In this document: positions 1 through 5,661 of the stretch, piece after piece
Numbering within the stretch: position 1 is the stretch's first letter
How the letters are laid out: each line of letters opens with the position of its first letter
Source of the DNA: JAIEPT01 sp038217425
GTDB lineage: Bacteria; Planctomycetota; Planctomycetia; Gemmatales; Gemmataceae
Direction of reading: 5' to 3'
DNA: 5,661 nucleotides
Assembly: GCA_038217425.1 (NCBI GenBank)
Contig: JBBQPM010000304.1
Location: 1 to 5,661 of the forward strand
Notes under the pieces: generated by a model
What the model was told of the DNA's origin: nothing
Seen by the model: only the letters and a program-made list of their open reading frames with translations
The model's database searches: none
Made by a program: the position numbers and the translations under genes

Positions 1-71
1 AAGCCCATGCGTCGGCCGGATCCCAAGGGTTCGGAGTACCTCACCCATTGGGCTTCTTGCCATCTCACATT

Positions 72-109
72 GTCCCGCGGACTGTTTATAGTCCCGCGGA
101 CTGTTTATA
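72..109. repeat. Exact 19-bp tandem duplication, two copies
   Basis: The unit gtcccgcggactgtttata occurs at 72-90 and again, with no mismatch and no gap, at 91-109; the match stops at both outer edges, so there are exactly 2.0 copies. It lies about 80 bases before the DUF1501 start, in a stretch (1-191) where I find no gene. Each copy ends in a -10-like hexamer (TATAGT at 87-92, TATATT at 106-111). The first sits 17 bases after CTCACA (64-69), a poor -35, so any promoter here is speculative. A 7-bp inverted pair (1-7 with 49-55) also lies in this leader, but its 41-base interior makes it unconvincing as a terminator. Confidence 0.85.
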
Positions 110-191
110 TTTCGCCCTTCCGCGATTGCGATGCGGCTCTCGACTCGGTACACTACATCAACCCCGCCTGCATCCCGCCGAGGCCTCTTCC

Positions 192-1586
192 ATGCTCAAT
201 ATCCCCAGCCCGAACCTCTCGCGCCGTAACGTCCTACAGATCGGCGGGCTCGCCCTGGGCGGCATGGCCCTTCCCGATATTCTCCGCGCCGAGGCCCAGA
301 CCGGGCAGACCAATCCCGCCAAGGGGATCATCATGGTCCTGCTCCCCGGCGGGCCCACGCATCTGGATACCTTCGATCCCAAGCCCGACGCTCCCGCCGA
401 GATTCGCGGCGAGTTCCGGTCCATCGCGACCAATGTCCCCGGGGTCGACCTCTGCGAACACCTGCCGCGGCTGGCGAGCATGGCGAACAAGCTCTCGATC
501 ATTCGCTCGCTGGTCGGCTTCCGCGACGATCACAACACGCACTGGTGCTCGACGGGTTGGGAATCGCATCCGGCGATGGATGCGTCGCCCTTGGTGCCGG
601 GATTTCCGCCGGGCGATTGGCCGAGCATGGGGGCGATTCTGAGCCGGAAGTTTGGGCCGCGCGTGCCGGGATTTCCGCCGAGCGTCGATTTGTGCCCGGT
701 CGATGCGGATGCGAGATTCATCTTACGGACGCCGCCGACGCAACCGGGTTACCTGGGACCGACGCACGCCGGGTTTGAGGTGCAAGCGATCGATCGCCGC
801 AATATCGTGCTGAACGGCGTCGATCCGCGCCGCCTTGCCGATCGCCGGGCGATGATGGCGAGCTTCGACGGCTACCGCCGGCAGTTCGACGCCCGCGGAG
901 TGGCCAACGGCGTCGATACGTATCAGCAGCAGGCACTGGAGCTTTTGACGTCGTCGCGCTTGGCCAACGCCCTGGATCTGGGCCGGGAGGACATGCGCAG
1001 CCGGGGACGTTACGGGCTCAATCGCGATTGGCCCCAGGAACGCGAGGGGCGGACGTTGCTCGATCAGTTTCTCTTGGCGCGGCGCGTCATCGAGGCGGGC
1101 GCCCGCTGCGTCACGCTGGCGTTCAGCCGTTGGCCTTTCGGGCGAGTGCTGCGCGGCGACCACAACTGGGACTGGCACCGCGATATTTTTCCCGAAGCTC
1201 GGCTCACGTTGCCGTTGCTCGATCTGGGGCTGTCGGCGCTCATTCAGGATCTGGACGAACGCGGCATGCTGGACGACGTCGCCGTGGTCGTCTGGGGCGA
1301 GTTTGGGCGTACGCCGAAAATTAACGGGAACGCAGGCCGCGATCACTGGGCGCGGGTGGCGAGTGCGCTGGTCGCGGGGGGCGGCATGAGGTCGGGCCAG
1401 GTCATCGGCTCGACGACGCGCTGGGGCGAGGAGCCGCGAACCCGGCCGGTGCATTTCCGCGACGTCTTCGCCACGCTGTATCAGCGCCTGGGACTGGACC
1501 TGGAGACGACGCAGTTCAACGACCTCTCCGGCCGGCCGCACTATTTGCTGGGCGACCACAAGCCGCTGCCGGAATTGATCGGCTAA
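192..1586 (+). CDS. DUF1501 family exported protein (Tat signal)
   Basis: This 464-residue protein belongs to the DUF1501 family, which is greatly expanded in planctomycetes, related to the alkaline phosphatase/sulfatase fold, and of unproven enzymatic role. The N-terminus reads SRRNVLQIGG (10-19), a twin-arginine motif followed by a hydrophobic stretch to about residue 30, so Tat export is likely. Family hallmarks are GIIMVLLPGGPTHLDTFDPK (45-64), DLCEHLPRLA near 86-95, HNTHW (114-118), DHNWDWH (323-329), VVVWGEFGRTPKING (365-379), GRDHW (382-386) and a C-terminal HFRDVFATLYQRLGLD (421-436). I chose the ATG at 192 because it places the Tat motif at the N-terminus and has GAGG at 180-183, eight bases upstream. 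The ATG at 48 would add 48 residues encoded partly by the tandem repeat and would bury the signal peptide. Such genes often follow a DUF1549/DUF1553 (PSD1) cytochrome-like gene; none is visible in the 191 bases shown. Length is normal for the family. The family call is firm; substrate and activity are unknown. Confidence 0.93.
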   Translation: MLNIPSPNLSRRNVLQIGGLALGGMALPDILRAEAQTGQTNPAKGIIMVLLPGGPTHLDTFDPKPDAPAEIRGEFRSIATNVPGVDLCEHLPRLASMANKLSIIRSLVGFRDDHNTHWCSTGWESHPAMDASPLVPGFPPGDWPSMGAILSRKFGPRVPGFPPSVDLCPVDADARFILRTPPTQPGYLGPTHAGFEVQAIDRRNIVLNGVDPRRLADRRAMMASFDGYRRQFDARGVANGVDTYQQQALELLTSSRLANALDLGREDMRSRGRYGLNRDWPQEREGRTLLDQFLLARRVIEAGARCVTLAFSRWPFGRVLRGDHNWDWHRDIFPEARLTLPLLDLGLSALIQDLDERGMLDDVAVVVWGEFGRTPKINGNAGRDHWARVASALVAGGGMRSGQVIGSTTRWGEEPRTRPVHFRDVFATLYQRLGLDLETTQFNDLSGRPHYLLGDHKPLPELIG

Positions 1587-1652
1587 TTTGAGTGTTAGAA
1601 AAAGATTCTGCAAATCCCGCGCAAGTTCCCGAAACGCCCGCGTTCGACCTGC

Positions 1653-1686
1653 GAAGAACGGCACGGGCTCAAACGGGTCGTTCTTC
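1653..1686. repeat. Imperfect intergenic hairpin after DUF1501 gene
   Basis: The arms gaagaacg (1653-1660) and cgttcttc (1679-1686) are exact reverse complements around an 18-base interior. They lie in the 137 bases between the DUF1501 stop and the strong hairpin at 1724. There is no clear T-run after it, so it is a weak terminator at best. It could be a 3' UTR stem or part of a dispersed repeat. The open frames through 1587-1723 have no recognisable start context or family, and I do not call a gene there. Confidence 0.35.
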
Positions 1687-1710
1687 TCAAAGTTGGCACC
1701 ACTCTTCCCC

Positions 1711-1757
1711 AAGAGAAAGAGGCCGCCCGGCGGCGTTCGCCGGGCGCGCTTCTTATT
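1711..1757. terminator. Bidirectional terminator between convergent genes
   Basis: A 9-bp perfect GC stem pairs cgcccggcg (1724-1732) with cgccgggcg (1738-1746) around a 5-base loop. The left flank (1711-1720) is purine-only, so a minus-strand transcript leaves the stem into gcctctttctctt, a fair U-rich tail. A plus-strand transcript leaves it into cttcttattt (1749-1758), a weaker one. It starts 11 bases past the YdjY-gene stop and 137 bases past the DUF1501 stop. I infer that it mainly ends the minus-strand transcript and secondarily the DUF1501 transcript. Confidence 0.75.
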
Positions 1758-2444
1758 TCACTTCTTCGCGGGCCTCACCGCTTCCAGGATCACCCACACC
1801 CTCGTCTCCAGCGCCGGGATGATCTCCGTGTTCGCCTCGAAATGGAGCTCGTCGTTCTCCTTCGTACTCTCGAACGGCACGTCCATCATCGCCGCCTCGA
1901 AGTTCGCGATGCAGATCACGTCGCCGTCGTTGGCCGCATAGTACGGCTTCTTGGTCGGATCCTGGGGATCTTTGTACAGCACGCTCCCCGCGAAGACCCA
2001 ATCGCGGTCGAGCGTCTTCTTCGTCTTTCGGCTCCTGAGCCATTGCTTGGCGTCGATCTGCTTCGTCTGGCCCTTCTCCTCCCACTGCAGCGTGACCTTG
2101 ATCGTCGTCCCCCTCGGAGCCTCGAACTTCGGCTGAAACTTCACGGGGCTCCCGGCTTCGGCACGGGCGATTTCCAAAGCGCTGTGGAGCACGCTGGCGT
2201 CGATGTCTGCGGCCAGGACCGATTCGTGTTGCTTGGTCCGCTTCCGCGTCAGCAGCTGTTCCAACTCCCCCTCGCGCAGGCAGACCTCCGCCTGCACCCA
2301 GACGCGGCGCGTGTCCTTGGCCTTGTCGATCTCCAGGAATACGTTCTTGCCCCATTCGACCTTCTTGGCCGTCGATTCTTGAGCCTGCGAGCCGAGGCAC
2401 AGGCCGAGCGAGGCGAGTGCCATGAGCGCCAAAGTCGTTCGCAT
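1758..2444 (-). CDS. YdjY-domain exported protein
   Basis: This 228-residue protein is recognised as a YdjY-domain protein of the planctomycete type; the function of the domain is unknown. Residues 1-21 (MRTTLALMALASLGLCLGSQA) form a signal peptide with a likely signal peptidase I cut after S-Q-A21. Cys16 is preceded by Leu and does not fit a lipobox. Recognisable blocks are VCLREGELEQLL (54-65), HESVLAADIDASVLHSAL (73-90), VKFQPKFEAPRGTTIKVTLQW (101-121), WVFAGS (149-154), DGDVICIANFEAAMMDVP (173-190) and LHFEANTEIIP (200-210). I chose the ATG at 2444 over the in-frame ATG at 2495 for two reasons. It has GGGAG at 2456-2452 with normal spacing, and it begins at the signal peptide. The 2495 ATG falls inside the terminator hairpin of the gene upstream. 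It lies 82 bases downstream of the S41 protease gene on the same strand. I see no convincing promoter of its own, so read-through from the protease promoter is plausible. The stop is followed at once by a strong hairpin. Confidence 0.85.
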   Translation of the reverse strand: MRTTLALMALASLGLCLGSQAQESTAKKVEWGKNVFLEIDKAKDTRRVWVQAEVCLREGELEQLLTRKRTKQHESVLAADIDASVLHSALEIARAEAGSPVKFQPKFEAPRGTTIKVTLQWEEKGQTKQIDAKQWLRSRKTKKTLDRDWVFAGSVLYKDPQDPTKKPYYAANDGDVICIANFEAAMMDVPFESTKENDELHFEANTEIIPALETRVWVILEAVRPAKK

Positions 2445-2456
2445 GAAGGTTCTCCC

Positions 2457-2505
2457 AAAGAAAACGCCCGTCAGGACGCGGAAAATCGTCCGCATCGTGA
2501 CGGGC
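2457..2505 (-). terminator. Rho-independent terminator of S41 gene, abutting YdjY RBS
   Basis: Reading on the minus strand, an outer 8-bp stem gcccgtca/tgacgggc (2505-2498 with 2473-2466) encloses an inner 5-bp stem ggacg/cgtcc (2491-2487 with 2478-2474). There is a 6-base bulge on one side, and the tract gttttcttt (2465-2457) follows directly. It begins 21 bases after the protease stop codon. The last T of the tract is followed without a gap by the GGGAG of the YdjY gene, so anything that reads through carries the hairpin just before that ribosome binding site. Confidence 0.8.
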
Positions 2506-2526
2506 CCAATAGGTTGCGGCGCCGGT

Positions 2527-4092
2527 TCAAGGAAGCATGATGCCGAGCTGCTTCTGCATTTCCGCCACGGCGGCGTTCAAGGACGTTTCGCTGGGCGCGA
2601 ACAGATCGGGCTGAATGCCGACGCCGGAATAGGGGCGTCCCTTGGGCGACGTAAAGCGTGCGATCGTGAGCCGAAGGCCCCCTGTCGGCAGCCCGGCGAT
2701 CGGCGTCAGTTTGACGATGCATTGCGTGCAGCCTTTGCCGAAGGTCGGCGCTCCGATGAGGCGAGCCCGGTCGTTCTCCTTGAGGGCGCCGGCGAAGACC
2801 TCGGCGGCGCTCGCGGTGTCCCCATCCAGGACGACGAAGACCGGCAGCGTTAACGCGTTGGGATTGCGCGACTGGTAGAGCACGTTGAATTTCGGGTCGG
2901 CAAAGTGCGTCGCGGTGATGTTGCCGCTCGAGAGGAATCGGCGGGCGAGTTCGATGGCGGCCTCAAAGCTACCGCCGGGATTGCCGCGGAGATCGAGAAC
3001 CAGTCCGCGGACGTCGCCCATTTGGCCCAGCTTGAAGAGGGCGTCGTCGAATTCTTGCAGGGTCGTGTCCTGGAAGCAGGTGATCTGGAGGACGCCCACG
3101 CCCCCTGATTTGTACTGGACGCCGACGCTGGCCAAGTAGATCGGCCGTCGCAGCATCATCACGCTGCGCATGCCCATGGTCGTCGTGAGCAGATCGATCT
3201 CGATGGTCGAATCGGCCGAGCCTTCCAGGAGTTCGTGCACCGATTCCGTGGGCAATCCCATGACGCCCTTCTTGTCGATGGCCAGGATCTGATCGCCGAC
3301 GTCAATCTTTTGCTCGGCCGCCGGGCTGTACGGTTGTACGACGGCGACGAGGATTTTGCCTTCGCGGAAGGTCAGGTTGATGCCGATGCCGATCGTGCGT
3401 CCCTTGATCGAGTCGAGCAACTCGCGGAGTTGCGCGGGGGTGAGGTACGCGGTGTATTCATCGAGCCCATGGCACGCACCGCTGGCGAATTCCATGACCG
3501 CGACCGTGGGACGAATCCCGAGCTGGTCCTGGGCGGCGAGGGCGACTTCGCGCATCTTCTTTTGCAGTAGGTTCGGCGTCAACTTGTGAGCGCCGTCGAG
3601 GGTTCCGCGCACGTAAGCGCGGTACGCGGGGAGGGCGGCGAGACGGTCGGGCGCGACATGCGTCTGCACGAAGAACGAATCGCTCAAAGCGGCCTCGAAT
3701 TCCTCGGCCCCCTTGCGGAAAAGGTCCGAGGCGCTGGTCGTGCGGCGCTCCAGGCCGTGCTCCAGGAGCGTGTCGCGGATGAGGGCGTAGAGTTCGAGCG
3801 ATTGGGGCAAGTTGAGGCTGAGAACTTCCTTCTGGAAGCTGAGATCGCGATGTCGGCGGAATTGGCTGAGGCGATTGACGGCGGTGCGGTAACGGTCTTT
3901 CAGGGCTTTCGAGCGGTCGGAGCGGAGCAGCGCTTCGTAGATTTCGCAGGCCCGATCCCATTCGCCGATTTTTTCGTGAAGCTCAGCCCGGGCCAGCAAA
4001 CTGACCTGATTCTTGGCACTTTGTGCCCAGAGGGAAGGCGTCCCCAGCACCAGCGTCAGGCATGCCCAGCGAACGAGCGATAGCGTTTTCAC
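2527..4092 (-). CDS. Secreted S41-family (CtpA-like) PDZ peptidase
   Basis: This 521-residue carboxyl-terminal-processing protease family member is expected to cleave proteins outside the cytoplasmic membrane. In order it has a signal peptide (about 1-23, cut near LWA/QS) and a TPR-like helical pair (30-60, with WDRACEIYEALLRSD at 45-59). A helical linker follows, then the GLDEYTAYLTP segment (209-219) that precedes the PDZ in this family. Next come a PDZ domain (about 228-312, with GIGINL and VGDQILAID) and the S41 core with LVLDLRGNPGGSF (364-376). The catalytic residues can be placed by motif: Ser428 in DTASAAE, Lys453 in FGKG and Gln457. The 25- and 4-residue spacings match the Ser/Lys/Gln arrangement known for CtpA/Prc. 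I chose the GTG at 4092: GGAGG lies seven bases upstream (4104-4100), it begins the signal peptide, and a good promoter lies just before it. The frame stays open further upstream but runs antisense into proB. Two cysteines (455, 458) flank the catalytic lysine loop. The family and active site are clear; the substrate is unknown. Confidence 0.92.
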   Translation of the reverse strand: MKTLSLVRWACLTLVLGTPSLWAQSAKNQVSLLARAELHEKIGEWDRACEIYEALLRSDRSKALKDRYRTAVNRLSQFRRHRDLSFQKEVLSLNLPQSLELYALIRDTLLEHGLERRTTSASDLFRKGAEEFEAALSDSFFVQTHVAPDRLAALPAYRAYVRGTLDGAHKLTPNLLQKKMREVALAAQDQLGIRPTVAVMEFASGACHGLDEYTAYLTPAQLRELLDSIKGRTIGIGINLTFREGKILVAVVQPYSPAAEQKIDVGDQILAIDKKGVMGLPTESVHELLEGSADSTIEIDLLTTTMGMRSVMMLRRPIYLASVGVQYKSGGVGVLQITCFQDTTLQEFDDALFKLGQMGDVRGLVLDLRGNPGGSFEAAIELARRFLSSGNITATHFADPKFNVLYQSRNPNALTLPVFVVLDGDTASAAEVFAGALKENDRARLIGAPTFGKGCTQCIVKLTPIAGLPTGGLRLTIARFTSPKGRPYSGVGIQPDLFAPSETSLNAAVAEMQKQLGIMLP

Positions 4093-4099
4093 GACCCAT

Positions 4100-4115
4100 C
4101 CTCCACTACCGGAGG
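4100..4115 (-). promoter_or_regulatory. Shine-Dalgarno of S41 gene inside a small hairpin
   Basis: On the minus strand the leader reads CCTCC (4115-4111), ggtagt, GGAGG (4104-4100), then seven bases to the GTG. The GGAGG is a near-ideal ribosome binding site and decides the GTG start. It is also exactly complementary to the CCTCC six bases before it, so a 5-bp stem could hide it. Whether this stem forms or regulates anything is inference. Confidence 0.6.
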
Positions 4116-4134
4116 GACCAGGAAAGCGATTCTC

Positions 4135-4163
4135 AGTATAAAGGAACCGAGTAGAGCCGTCAA
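4135..4163 (-). promoter_or_regulatory. Sigma70-type promoter for the S41 peptidase gene
   Basis: On the minus strand TTGACG (4163-4158) is followed by a 17-base spacer and TATACT (4140-4135). Each hexamer is one mismatch from TTGACA/TATAAT and the spacing is optimal. Transcription would begin near 4128, giving a leader of about 35 bases before the GTG. The same 120-base divergent region must serve proB on the plus strand. The best plus-strand candidate I found (TTGCCA at 4172-4177) has no matching -10, so I do not call one. Confidence 0.7.
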
Positions 4164-4212
4164 ATAGACGTTTGCCAGAATCGAAAAGTTTTCCCACGCT
4201 GCGAACTCGACC

Positions 4213-5349
4213 ATGGATCCATCGGCTCGACAAACGATCATCGACCAGGCCCACACCGTCGTCGTCAAGGTCGGGACCAACGTCCTCACCGACGCGAACG
4301 GCCGACTCGCCCCGGCACGGCTCCAGGCGCTCATCGATCAACTCGTGCGCATTCAAAAATCGGGCCGAAAGGTCGCCCTGGTCAGTTCGGGCGCCATCGG
4401 CGCCGGCATGGGCCGCCTGGGGCTCCCCGCCCGGCCGACCGATCTCCGCCAGCTCCAGGGCTGCGCCGCCATCGGTCAAAGCCTGCTCATGCGCGCCTAT
4501 CAAGACCTGCTCGACCCGCACGGCGTCCACTCCGCGCAGATCCTGCTCACCGCCAGCGACTTCGATAGCCGGGTGCGCTACCTCAACGTCCGCAACACCA
4601 TCCTCGCGCTGTTCGAGTGGGGCGTGCTCCCCATTATCAACGAGAACGACACCGTCAGCGTTGCCGAGATCAAGTTCGGCGACAACGATCATCTGGCGGC
4701 GATGGTGACGAACCTGTTGCAAGCGCCGCTCCTAATTCTGCTCACGGTGGTCGACGGCCTCTATGCCGGCGATCCGCGGACGGATCCGAGTGCGAAGAAG
4801 CTCGACCTGGTGCCGCTGATTGACGGGCATGTGATGGACCTCGCCGGGGTCAGCAAGAGTTCGCTGGGGACCGGCGGGATGCGGAGCAAATTGCGCGCCG
4901 CGCGCCAGGCGACCAGCGCCGGCGAATCGGTCATCATGGCCGACGGCAGCCAGCCGGGCACCCTCGACCGCATTTTCGCCGGCGAATCGGTCGGGACGTT
5001 ATTTTTGCCGCACGGCACGTCGATGCCGGCGTGGAAACGCTGGGTCGGCTTCACCGCCCGACCCAAGGGACGCCTCGTCGTCGACGAGGGCGCCCTCCGC
5101 GCCGTCCGCGAAAAAGGACGCAGCCTCCTCCCCATCGGCGTCGTGCAAATCCACGGCAGCTTCAGCAAGGGGGACGTGGTCAGCCTGACGACGGCCGACG
5201 GACACGAATTCGCCCGCGGGCTCACCAACTATCCCGCGACCGTCGCGAACAAGATCCTCGGGCTGCGCACCGACCGCATCGCCGCGATCCTGGGCTCGGT
5301 CCCCTACGAGGAGTTCGTGCATCGCGACAATCTGGTCGTCATCGATTGA
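4213..5349 (+). CDS. proB: Glutamate 5-kinase (EC 2.7.2.11)
   Basis: This cytoplasmic enzyme phosphorylates L-glutamate with ATP to gamma-glutamyl phosphate, the first and usually proline-inhibited step of proline synthesis; ProA acts next. The 378-residue length suits the two-domain form: an amino-acid-kinase domain (about 12-265) and a C-terminal PUA domain (about 283-370, beginning KGRLVVDEGALRAV). With a constant offset of nine from the E. coli enzyme, the known functional residues are all present: Lys19 in VVVKVGT, Ser59 in VSSGAIGAG, Asp146 in INENDTV, Asn158 in FGDND and Lys226 in GTGGMRSK. The start at 4213 puts the kinase beta strand at the usual distance from the N-terminus. However, I see no Shine-Dalgarno in the 20 bases before it, so initiation may be weak, SD-independent or leaderless. 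It is divergent from the S41 gene and convergent with the DUF1080 gene. No proA or obg is visible beside it, so it appears monocistronic within this window. Confidence 0.97.
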   Translation: MDPSARQTIIDQAHTVVVKVGTNVLTDANGRLAPARLQALIDQLVRIQKSGRKVALVSSGAIGAGMGRLGLPARPTDLRQLQGCAAIGQSLLMRAYQDLLDPHGVHSAQILLTASDFDSRVRYLNVRNTILALFEWGVLPIINENDTVSVAEIKFGDNDHLAAMVTNLLQAPLLILLTVVDGLYAGDPRTDPSAKKLDLVPLIDGHVMDLAGVSKSSLGTGGMRSKLRAARQATSAGESVIMADGSQPGTLDRIFAGESVGTLFLPHGTSMPAWKRWVGFTARPKGRLVVDEGALRAVREKGRSLLPIGVVQIHGSFSKGDVVSLTTADGHEFARGLTNYPATVANKILGLRTDRIAAILGSVPYEEFVHRDNLVVID

Positions 5350-5369
5350 CGGAGATACCGAGCCGCAAC

Positions 5370-5428
5370 CGTAGGGCAAGCGGCTCGCTTTCCCACTCCG
5401 CAAAGGCAAGCGAGCCGCTTGCCCTACG
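5370..5428. repeat. Perfect 21-bp inverted repeat, REP-like palindrome
   Basis: The arms at 5370-5390 (starting cgtagggcaagcgg) and 5408-5428 (ending ccgcttgccctacg) are exact reverse complements over 21 bases around a 17-base interior. The element fills most of the 107-base gap between the convergent proB and DUF1080 genes. Neither arm is followed by a T-run on either strand, so it is not a standard rho-independent terminator, though the stem could still block polymerase or protect 3' ends. The word cgagccgc also occurs at 5359-5366 and can pair with 5380-5387 in a competing, smaller stem. Its form resembles the dispersed palindromes of bacterial intergenic regions. From memory, similar gggcaagcggctcgc-type sequences recur in planctomycete genomes; that was not checked here. 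Confidence 0.85.
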
Positions 5429-5456
5429 AAGCTCCGGCAATATTCTCCCCAAATTT

Positions 5457-5661
5457 CTACTTGGTCGTCAGGTCGCGGAGTTTGACGTTGCGGAAGTAAA
5501 TCTTGCCGCCGTGATCTTGCAGCCCGATGTGGCCGGCTTCCTTGGAGGCGAAGAGCTTCGACGTCTTGAACTTGCTCTTGGCCAGGGCGTCGTTCCATTC
5601 GGGGCTGCCGAGGGTGACGTCGACGACTTTCGTGCCGTTGACGAAGTGCTGGATGTGTTTG
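5457..5661 (-). CDS. DUF1080 / 3-keto-disaccharide hydrolase-like protein, C-terminus (partial)
   Basis: Only the last 67 residues and a TAG stop are in the window; the gene continues past the right edge. The fragment begins KHIQHFVNGTKVVDVTLGSP (1-20) and continues through a helix-poor lysine-rich stretch to GHIGLQDHGGKIYFRNVKLR (43-62). That last block (G-x-I-x-L-Q-x-H, then K-I-x-F-R-N-V/I) is the typical end of the DUF1080 concanavalin-like fold. The family is abundant in planctomycetes, where members are usually exported and associated with carbohydrate or 3-keto-sugar breakdown; LPxTG-type or cytochrome fusions occur. The signal peptide and any extra domain lie outside the window. No hairpin with a T-run follows the stop; the perfect palindrome begins 29 bases beyond it. 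Confidence 0.85.
   Translation of the reverse strand, partial: KHIQHFVNGTKVVDVTLGSPEWNDALAKSKFKTSKLFASKEAGHIGLQDHGGKIYFRNVKLRDLTTK

Noticed and set aside
48..191. Upstream ATG extension of the DUF1501 protein
   Set aside because: It translates the tandem repeat and would put the twin-arginine motif about 58 residues in. The ATG at 192 fits better.
1693..1708. Sigma54-like TTGGCACCACTCTTCC on the plus strand
   Set aside because: The -12 element lacks the key GC, and no plus-strand gene follows; it faces the convergent YdjY gene.
723..1712. Long minus-strand open frame (329 codons) opposite the DUF1501 gene
   Set aside because: It is antisense to a clear family member. Its translation is Arg/Ala/Gln-rich with no domain, as expected of the complement of a GC-rich gene.
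2445..2495. Upstream ATG extension of the YdjY protein
   Set aside because: It lies within the terminator stem and T-tract, and would add 17 residues before an already complete signal peptide.
4093..4722. Upstream 210-codon extension of the S41 frame
   Set aside because: It runs antisense through proB and has no recognisable domain. The GTG at 4092 has the promoter, Shine-Dalgarno and signal peptide.
4917..4992. 16-bp direct repeat cgccggcgaatcggtc (4917-4932 and 4977-4992) in proB
   Set aside because: It encodes AGESV twice, 20 residues apart, at places where the family naturally has similar residues. It is probably chance plus codon bias.
4999..5598. Minus-strand 199-codon open frame across the palindrome and proB end
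   Set aside because: It is out of frame with the DUF1080 C-terminus and antisense to proB, with Arg/Ala-rich content and no domain.

Overview
The window is GC-rich chromosomal DNA, most likely from a member of the Planctomycetota (Pirellulales-like or a relative). This rests on the gene families. It has a Tat-exported DUF1501 protein, a YdjY-domain exported protein, a PDZ/S41 protease and the tail of a DUF1080 (3-keto-disaccharide hydrolase-like) protein, a mix typical of planctomycete genomes. The assignment comes from family recognition, not from a marker gene.

Layout, left to right. Bases 1-191 hold no gene I can support, but carry an exact 19-bp tandem duplication. Then comes a plus-strand DUF1501 gene (192-1586). 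A convergent intergenic region (1587-1757) contains a weak inverted repeat and a strong GC hairpin that can serve as a terminator for both sides. Two minus-strand genes follow: a YdjY-domain protein (1758-2444) and, upstream of it, a secreted S41 peptidase (2527-4092). They are separated by a rho-independent terminator whose U-tract abuts the ribosome binding site of the YdjY gene. A 120-bp divergent region (4093-4212) carries a good sigma70-type promoter reading into the protease, plus a small hairpin over its Shine-Dalgarno. The plus strand then encodes glutamate 5-kinase proB (4213-5349). After it lies a perfect 21-bp inverted repeat (5370-5428), probably a dispersed palindromic repeat. The window ends in the C-terminus of a minus-strand DUF1080 protein (5457 to beyond 5661).

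The genes do not form one pathway. ProB makes the first step of proline synthesis in the cytoplasm. The other four are exported proteins, or belong to families that usually are. The protease and YdjY genes are co-directional and may share read-through transcription across the terminator between them. I see no phage, transposase, CRISPR, tRNA or rRNA. The window looks like ordinary core/lineage-specific chromosome; its more interesting points are the non-coding structures.
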